NCBI GenBank assembly: GCA_009705435.1
Contig: WLTJ01000006.1
Coordinates: 1-18,174, forward strand
Origin: Actinomycetota bacterium
GTDB taxonomy: Bacteria; Actinomycetota; Acidimicrobiia; Acidimicrobiales; Ilumatobacteraceae
Direction: 5' to 3'
Length of the DNA stretch: 18,174 bases
The position numbers were made by a program, and so were the translations under genes. Below are positions 13,418 to 18,174 of the stretch, in pieces. Position 1 is the first letter of the stretch. Each line of letters opens with the position of its first letter. Below the pieces are notes generated by a model, which did no database searches, was not told the DNA's origin, and was given only the letters and a program-made list of their open reading frames with translations.

Positions 13418-14248
13418 CTAACGAAGATGCACTATGTCACCGATATCGAGTGAACTTCTCGCTCCTTGCGAATCCTCGACCACTAGACGACCATCCACGT
13501 CCACATCAACTGCGCGACCTTCAAGAAACTTATTCTGTGGCAGTTCGACGCGGATATCTCGTTGCAACGTTGACAAATTGACACGGTAGCGCTCATGCAA
13601 CTGCGTCTGGTCGAGCGCCAGCAACACATCCATCTCTTTCAATAACAATCCGAGGACCGCATCTCGATCAACATCTGTGTTGTCAGCAAACTCCGACAAG
13701 CAGGCGGCTTCACGGGGCGCCCATGCAACATTGAGCCCAAGTCCAACCACCACGAATTGTGGTGTTTGACACGATTCACCAGCACTGTTCACCGATGTAC
13801 CCAACGGACCAGCAGCCGACAAGATGCCCGCCAATTTTCGACCATCGGCTAATAGATCATTGGGCCATTTCAATTCCACGGCAACTTCAACACCCGCTTT
13901 GAGCATCACCTGTAAGCAGGCCGACTGTGCCGCCAAAGCCACTGCATGGGTGAGAGCGTGAGGAAACTGAGGGACAGATCGAAGCAATAAACTGACCAAG
14001 AGGTTCGCTCCATGGGGAGCCTCCCAAGTGCGGTCAAGGCGACCGCGACCTGCTGATTGATGGTCAGCCACCAGCACAAGGCGATCAGGGGCACCCTTGC
14101 GACCAGCCGTCACAAGGTCATCATTTGTGCTCCCGGTCGTCGAAATCCAGCGAACAGTCCAAGAATCGGAGAAATTCCCGATTTTTTTCCCAAGAAATGG
14201 CGATCCTGGCAAGTTCTCGTCATTTGAAGTCGCATTTGGGGTGTCCAT
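13418..14248 (-). CDS. birA: Biotin--[acetyl-CoA-carboxylase] ligase
   Basis: A 276-residue biotin protein ligase that activates biotin as biotinyl-AMP and joins it to the BCCP lysine. Seen are STTGSTNDD (37-44), ADHQSAGRGRLDRTWEAPHGANL (61-83, the biotin/ATP loop), ELKWPNDLLADGRKLAGIL (125-143) and VVVGLGLNVAW. The C-terminal SH3-like domain ends VVEDSQGARSSLDIGDIVHLR. There is no N-terminal helix-turn-helix, so it is a monofunctional (class I) ligase, not a BirA repressor. The open frame continues upstream to 14392, but that part overlaps the carboxylase gene. ATG at 14248 is preferred and lies nine bases after a TACAAT element. The adjacent divergent gene encodes its likely substrate. Confidence 0.94.
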   Translation of the reverse strand: MDTPNATSNDENLPGSPFLGKKIGNFSDSWTVRWISTTGSTNDDLVTAGRKGAPDRLVLVADHQSAGRGRLDRTWEAPHGANLLVSLLLRSVPQFPHALTHAVALAAQSACLQVMLKAGVEVAVELKWPNDLLADGRKLAGILSAAGPLGTSVNSAGESCQTPQFVVVGLGLNVAWAPREAACLSEFADNTDVDRDAVLGLLLKEMDVLLALDQTQLHERYRVNLSTLQRDIRVELPQNKFLEGRAVDVDVDGRLVVEDSQGARSSLDIGDIVHLR

Positions 14249-14257
14249 CAGACCAAC

Positions 14258-14263
14258 ATTGTA
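14258..14263 (-). promoter_or_regulatory. Putative -10 element of birA in the divergent birA/carboxylase gap
   Basis: TACAAT on the minus strand is a good -10 match nine bases ahead of the birA ATG (14248). On the plus strand the overlapping TAACTT (14262-14267) directly abuts the GTG start of the carboxylase gene, too close to serve it as a -10. Only 19 bases separate the two genes, so at least one promoter must lie inside the opposite gene. Confidence 0.4.
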
Positions 14264-14267
14264 ACTT

Positions 14268-16043
14268 GTGTCCACTAAACCATTAACAAAGATCCTGATA
14301 GCCAACCGTGGCGAGATTGCCGTGCGAGTTATTCGTGCCGCACGCGAGATGGGGATCGCCACCGTTGCGGTGTATTCAGAATTGGATCGCAATGCACTCC
14401 ATGTCCGACTCGCCGACGAGGCCTATGCCTTAGGCGGTCAAACTGCTGCCGAGAGTTACCTCAACACCGAAGCCATTCTTGATGCCATCCGCAAAAGTGG
14501 CGCCGACGGAGTTCATCCGGGTTACGGATTCTTCAGCGAGAACGCCGACTTCGCCGATGCGATTACCAACATGGGTGTGGCCTTCATCGGACCTCCCGGT
14601 GATGCCATTCGTGAAATGGGAGACAAGGTTTCTAGTCGACGTGCTGCGTTGCGCGGTGGTTGTCCGATCGTTCCTGGAACCACGGATTTCGTCACAACTG
14701 CACAAGAGATCACAGAGTTCGCGGCAACGGCTGGTTACCCAATTGCCATCAAGGCTGCATTCGGTGGCGGTGGTCGCGGCATGAAAGTTGTACACAATGC
14801 CGAAACCGTGCAAGAGGCGATGGACAGTGCTCAGCGCGAAGCCAAAGCATTCTTCGGTCGCGATGAGATTTATGTGGAGAAATACCTCACTTGGCCGCGG
14901 CATGTTGAGGTTCAATTAGTTGGAGATCAACACGGAAATTACGTGTGGGTTTCAACACGTGACTGTTCAGCGCAACGCCGTCACCAGAAATTGGTTGAGG
15001 AAGCACCAGCGATCGCAATGGGCGAAGGTGTTGAAGAAGCCATGGGTGCTGCTGCTGTTTTAGCGGCACGAGCCGTTGGATATTTCAATGCTGGAACGGT
15101 CGAATTCATTTATCAAGATGGCGAATTCTTTTTCCTTGAAATGAATACCCGACTACAAGTCGAGCACCCTGTTTCTGAAGTCATCACGGGTATTGATCTC
15201 GTTGAATGGCAATTACGCGTCGCCGGTGGCGAAAAACTTCCAATGACCCAAGAAGAGGTCACCGCACGACGCTACGGACACGGCATTGAAATTCGCATTA
15301 ACGCCGAGAACCCAGCAGGTGGAAAGTTTCTTCCTTCACCTGGAAAAATCACCAAACTCGTTCCGTCCGACGGCTTCGGGGTGCGCTTTGACTCTGGCTA
15401 TGAAAGTGGCGATGAGATCAGCCAGTACTACGACAACTTGGTCGGCAAACTGATCGTTTGGGGCAAAGATCGTCCCACAGCCATCGCACGGACCATCCGC
15501 GCTCTCGAAGAAATGGTTGTGGAGGGTGTCTACACAACCATTCCTGCCGACTTAGCAATCTTGAAGCATCCTGATTTTGCAGCAATGAAGCATTCAACTA
15601 AATGGGTTGAAGAAGTTCTTGATCTTTCAGGAATCGGAGTGGCATCGGCACCTACTCAAGACGGCGATGACGCTGAACCACTCGTGCGCCGCAACACCAC
15701 TGTTGAAATTAACGGCAAGCGTTTTGACGTTGCGATGTGGGTCCCCGAACAAACAGCGGTGATCGCCTCGGGTCCAGCAAAAGCTAAGAAGCCAACTCGC
15801 TCATCAAGTGGAGCTGGTGTCGGCGGCGGTTCGGGTCAAGTCACTGCTCCGATGCAAGGAACCATCGTCAAGTTGATGGTTGAAGTCGGTCAAGAGGTCG
15901 AAGTGGGTCAAGCCGTCTGCGTGCTCGAAGCCATGAAAATGGAGAACCAGATTTTGGCCGAGAAAGCAGGAAAGGTCACGGAGATTAAAGTCGCCGCTGG
16001 CCAGACAGTGGGCTCAGGCGACGTCATTATCGTTATTGCCTGA
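14268..16043 (+). CDS. Acetyl/propionyl-CoA carboxylase alpha subunit (biotin carboxylase + BCCP)
   Basis: The 591-residue protein combines biotin carboxylase and biotin carboxyl carrier in one chain, as in actinobacterial AccA/AccA3. The carboxylase part (about 6-450) shows KILIANRGEIAVRV (8-21), HPGYGFFSEN (83-92), the ATP-grasp glycine loop AAFGGGGRGMK (163-173), RHVEVQ, RDCSAQRRHQKLVEEAPA (231-248), and FFLEMNTRLQVEHPVSE with the metal-binding Glu. After a Ser/Gly/Lys-rich linker (about 505-525), the BCCP domain has APMQGTIVKL and the biotinylated lysine K557 in LEAMKMEN. It carboxylates biotin for acyl-CoA substrates. The carboxyltransferase (beta) subunit is not in the window, so acetyl versus propionyl specificity is open. 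The start is GTG at 14268 with no Shine-Dalgarno sequence. It is divergent from birA and ends 17 bases from the LLM gene end. Confidence 0.96.
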   Translation: MSTKPLTKILIANRGEIAVRVIRAAREMGIATVAVYSELDRNALHVRLADEAYALGGQTAAESYLNTEAILDAIRKSGADGVHPGYGFFSENADFADAITNMGVAFIGPPGDAIREMGDKVSSRRAALRGGCPIVPGTTDFVTTAQEITEFAATAGYPIAIKAAFGGGGRGMKVVHNAETVQEAMDSAQREAKAFFGRDEIYVEKYLTWPRHVEVQLVGDQHGNYVWVSTRDCSAQRRHQKLVEEAPAIAMGEGVEEAMGAAAVLAARAVGYFNAGTVEFIYQDGEFFFLEMNTRLQVEHPVSEVITGIDLVEWQLRVAGGEKLPMTQEEVTARRYGHGIEIRINAENPAGGKFLPSPGKITKLVPSDGFGVRFDSGYESGDEISQYYDNLVGKLIVWGKDRPTAIARTIRALEEMVVEGVYTTIPADLAILKHPDFAAMKHSTKWVEEVLDLSGIGVASAPTQDGDDAEPLVRRNTTVEINGKRFDVAMWVPEQTAVIASGPAKAKKPTRSSSGAGVGGGSGQVTAPMQGTIVKLMVEVGQEVEVGQAVCVLEAMKMENQILAEKAGKVTEIKVAAGQTVGSGDVIIVIA

Positions 16044-16060
16044 TTCTCTGACTCAAGCAA

Positions 16061-17101
16061 TCAGCCATACACAAGTTCGGCCATCGTGCGCAGTGTCTCC
16101 ACTGATCCACCGACGACCAATGTCGTGACTTTGCTCTCGCGCCAAGCGGCGAGATCGTCTTTAATTTTGGCGGTTGATCCAACCAAACAAATCTCGTCAA
16201 TCATTTTGTTGGGAACTGAAGCGATGGCTTCGGCTTGCTTGCCATGGAGAAACAAGTCCTGGATTTTGTCAACATCTTGGTGATAGCCAAGTCGCCGAAA
16301 TACGTCGGCATGAAAGTTCATCTCTTGTGCACCCATACCGCCGACATAGAGCGCGATCGTTGGACGCAGTCGGTCATAGGCCAGCTCTAGATCGTCACCA
16401 ATCGAAACATTGGCCATCGCTAAAATCTCAAAGTTGTCTGCTGTACGACGCGCATGAGGTCGCGAAAAACCTTCATTGAGGTGCTTGGTATACATTTCTT
16501 CATGTCGCGGCGCATAAAAAATTGGATACCAGCCATCGGCGATCTCGGCGGCCAATGCAACATTTTTTGGACCTTCAGCGCCGATAAAAATCGGCATGTC
16601 GGGACGAATGGGGTGAGTCATAACATTGAGTGCCTTGCCAAGACCCAAACCATCTTGAGCCGGAATTGGATACTCGGGACCCGCATTCGTCAAACGTTCT
16701 TCACGAGCAATGATCTTGCGAATGATCTCCACATATTCACGAGTACGCGCCAAGGGCTTATTGAATCGTTGCCCGTACCAACCTTCAACGACTTGGGGAC
16801 CACTCACTCCGAGACCCAAACAAAAGCGACCCCCTGAAAGATGATCCATGGTGATCGCTGCCATGGCCGTGGCTGTTGGAGTGCGAGCAGATAGTTGCAC
16901 GATATTGGTCGCTAAGCGGAGTTTGGTTGTCGCAGCGCCCCACCAAGCAAGAGGTGAAATAGCGTCGCTCCCCCAAGATTCCGCAGTAAACACAGTGTCG
17001 TAGCCCAAACCCTCGATTATTCGCAAAGTCTCGGGCACTCCCACCGGCATTGAACGACCCCAATATCCAATGTGCCAGCCAAGTTTCAGATCCTCTGTCA
17101 T
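16061..17101 (-). CDS. LLM class (luciferase-like) oxidoreductase, probably F420-dependent
   Basis: A 346-residue TIM-barrel flavin/F420 oxidoreductase of the luciferase-like monooxygenase superfamily. Seen are GLGYDTVFTAESWGSDAISPLAWWGAATTKLRLATNIV (31-68), ARTPTATAMAAITMDHLSGGRFCLGLGVSGPQVVEGWYG (72-110), PIFIGAEGPKNVALAAEIADGWYP, and a C-terminal segment covering DEICLVGSTAKIKDDLAAWRESKVTTLVVGG. The pattern resembles the mycobacterial Rv3520c-type F420 family, by recollection and not by search. The cofactor is not proven; FMN is possible. The frame is open to 17227, but the ATG at 17101 is preferred because it begins the conserved domain and lies seven bases after a TANNNT element. The gene is divergent from a fatty-acid-type acyl-CoA dehydrogenase; the substrate is unknown. 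Confidence 0.9.
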   Translation of the reverse strand: MTEDLKLGWHIGYWGRSMPVGVPETLRIIEGLGYDTVFTAESWGSDAISPLAWWGAATTKLRLATNIVQLSARTPTATAMAAITMDHLSGGRFCLGLGVSGPQVVEGWYGQRFNKPLARTREYVEIIRKIIAREERLTNAGPEYPIPAQDGLGLGKALNVMTHPIRPDMPIFIGAEGPKNVALAAEIADGWYPIFYAPRHEEMYTKHLNEGFSRPHARRTADNFEILAMANVSIGDDLELAYDRLRPTIALYVGGMGAQEMNFHADVFRRLGYHQDVDKIQDLFLHGKQAEAIASVPNKMIDEICLVGSTAKIKDDLAAWRESKVTTLVVGGSVETLRTMAELVYG

Positions 17102-17108
17102 AAATTTT

Positions 17109-17114
17109 AGCGTA
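17109..17114 (-). promoter_or_regulatory. Putative leaderless -10 element of the LLM oxidoreductase gene
   Basis: TACGCT on the minus strand (17114 to 17109) lies seven bases before the ATG at 17101, with no Shine-Dalgarno sequence between. It supports this start over the longer open frame reaching 17227. No -35 match is seen. Confidence 0.45.
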
Positions 17115-17176
17115 GTTCGCAGAGAGATTTTGGCGTGACTTCTGCTAGAAACTTCAGAGCGCAATTTTGTATTTCT

Positions 17177-17182
17177 AGGGAG
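17177..17182 (+). promoter_or_regulatory. Shine-Dalgarno site of the second acyl-CoA dehydrogenase
   Basis: AGGGAG lies four bases ahead of the ATG at 17187 and sets this start. Confidence 0.65.
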
Positions 17183-17186
17183 ATTT

Positions 17187-18174
17187 ATGGATATCGGATA
17201 CACCGAAGAGCAGCAAGCAATGCGCACCGAACTGCGTACCTACTACGAAAATCTGCTTGACGAGAAGACTGTCAAGGAACTCAGCGGTAGTCACGGCATT
17301 GGTGAGGCTCCACGACGTGTGTGGAAACAGATGTGTGCTGATGGTTGGGCTGGAGTCGGCTGGCCAAAGGCTTTCGGTGGACAAGGTCGTAGCGCTATTG
17401 AACAATTCATCTTTTTTGATGAGTCAATGCGCGCTGGTGCTCCTGTACCAATGCTCAGTTTGAATACGGTTGGACCAACACTGATGAACTTTGGTAGCGA
17501 CCAACAAAAAGATTTTTTCCTACCAAAGATTTTAAAAGGTGACCTGCACTTCTGTATTGGTTACAGCGAACCAGGTGCTGGCACTGACTTAGCCGCTTTA
17601 CAAACACGTGCTGTACGCGATGGTGATGTCTATGTCGTCACTGGGCAAAAGATGTGGACATCTCTGTCAAGCGACGCCGACTATTGCTGGCTGGCCGTAC
17701 GCACTGATCCCGATGCCGCCAAGCATAAAGGCATCAGCATTCTCATCATGCCAATGAATTCCCCTGGCATCACCTTGCAGAAACTCAATCTCATTGGTGA
17801 GCATGACATCAACGCAATGTTCCTTGATGAGGTGCGGATCCCAGTTGAAAACTGTGTCGGTGGAGAAAACAAAGGTTGGACCTTGATCACCAATCAACTG
17901 AACCACGAGCGCGTGACGCTGTGCTCAACAGGTGTGATTGATCGCGCTCTTGCCGACACATTGGAATACGCCAAGACAACCCTTCTGCCCGACGGTCGTC
18001 GAGTTGCCGATCAAGAGTGGGTTCAGATGAACCTGGCTCGCGTTCACGCAAAACTTGATGTGTTACGTCTGATGAACTGGCAATCCGCATGGGAAGCCAC
18101 ACAAGGCAAACTTGATATTGGGCATTGCTCATCCATCAAGGTGTACGGCACCGAGTTTTACCTTGAAGCATTCC
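17187..18174 (+). CDS. Acyl-CoA dehydrogenase (FadE-like), 3' end beyond right edge
   Basis: The first 329 codons of an acyl-CoA dehydrogenase, truncated by the window. The N-terminal helical domain includes MDIGYTEEQQAMRTELRTYYE and GWAGVGWPKAFGGQGRSAIEQFIFFDE (53-79). The FAD-binding segment is IGYSEPGAGTDLAAL (124-138) with TGQKMWTSL (152-160), then MFLDEVRIPVENCVGGENKGW (211-231). Glu241 in LNHERVTL corresponds to the isovaleryl-type catalytic base position. It belongs to the FadE type often linked to long-chain, branched or sterol side-chain degradation in actinobacteria; the substrate cannot be named. It is not closely similar to the dehydrogenase at 5731-6972. It is divergent from the LLM oxidoreductase, with 85 bases between the two starts. 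Confidence 0.92.
   Translation, partial: MDIGYTEEQQAMRTELRTYYENLLDEKTVKELSGSHGIGEAPRRVWKQMCADGWAGVGWPKAFGGQGRSAIEQFIFFDESMRAGAPVPMLSLNTVGPTLMNFGSDQQKDFFLPKILKGDLHFCIGYSEPGAGTDLAALQTRAVRDGDVYVVTGQKMWTSLSSDADYCWLAVRTDPDAAKHKGISILIMPMNSPGITLQKLNLIGEHDINAMFLDEVRIPVENCVGGENKGWTLITNQLNHERVTLCSTGVIDRALADTLEYAKTTLLPDGRRVADQEWVQMNLARVHAKLDVLRLMNWQSAWEATQGKLDIGHCSSIKVYGTEFYLEAF

Noticed and set aside
14249..14392. Longer birA reading frame starting at 14392
   Set aside because: It would overlap the first 125 bases of the carboxylase gene, and the extra residues do not resemble an HTH or any ligase segment.
17102..17227. Longer LLM oxidoreductase frame starting at 17227
   Set aside because: It overlaps the second acyl-CoA dehydrogenase start, and the extra residues are not barrel-like; ATG at 17101 begins the conserved domain.

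Overview
The window looks like chromosomal DNA of an actinobacterium (Actinomycetota), probably class Acidimicrobiia. This is inferred from the gene set: an ImuA'/ImuB mutasome pair with an actinobacterial LexA box, an F420-type LLM oxidoreductase, a fused biotin carboxylase/BCCP acyl-CoA carboxylase subunit, several acyl-CoA dehydrogenases, an LCP wall ligase and a long-type RmlA. GC content is close to 50% by eye, which argues against the GC-rich actinobacteria. No database search was possible, so the class is a guess. Genes are densely packed. I see no mobile element, CRISPR array, rRNA or tRNA, and no gene-free stretch over 300 bases.

Layout. 1-702: 5'-terminal part of a trans-sulfuration family PLP enzyme (minus), cut by the window edge. 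703-941: a promoter for that gene and otherwise nothing recognised. 942-1736: an orphan OmpR-like regulator with a degenerate receiver (plus), overlapping tail-to-tail with imuB. 1716-4198: imuA'-imuB (minus) behind a near-perfect LexA box. 4234-5091: a CarH/LitR-like B12-binding regulator (minus). 5201-5659: a stand-alone Nfu/NifU N-domain protein (minus). 5731-6972: an acyl-CoA dehydrogenase (plus). 6979-8690: selD-rnhB, start and stop overlapping (minus). 8818-12281: a complete dTDP-L-rhamnose operon, rfbA-rfbC-rfbB-rfbD (minus). 12355-13353: an LCP protein (minus). 13418-14248: birA (minus), divergent from a biotin-carrying acyl-CoA carboxylase subunit (14268-16043, plus). 16061-17101: an LLM oxidoreductase (minus). 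17187-18174: a second acyl-CoA dehydrogenase, cut by the right edge (plus).

How the genes work together. Three modules stand out. The first is a DNA damage and light module: an SOS-controlled error-prone repair pair with an apparent B12 photoreceptor regulator directly upstream on the same strand. The second is a cell-envelope module: dTDP-rhamnose synthesis next to an LCP ligase, the kind of enzyme that attaches glycopolymers to the wall. The third is a lipid/acyl-CoA module: a biotinylated carboxylase subunit beside the ligase that biotinylates it, plus acyl-CoA dehydrogenases. Several minus-strand genes share a TANNNT element 6-7 bases ahead of the start codon, which suggests frequent leaderless transcription.

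I did not find a clearly new multi-gene system. The best leads are the SOS/B12-photoreceptor neighbourhood, the degenerate orphan response regulator, the cysteine-free Nfu-like protein and the atypical RfbC active site.
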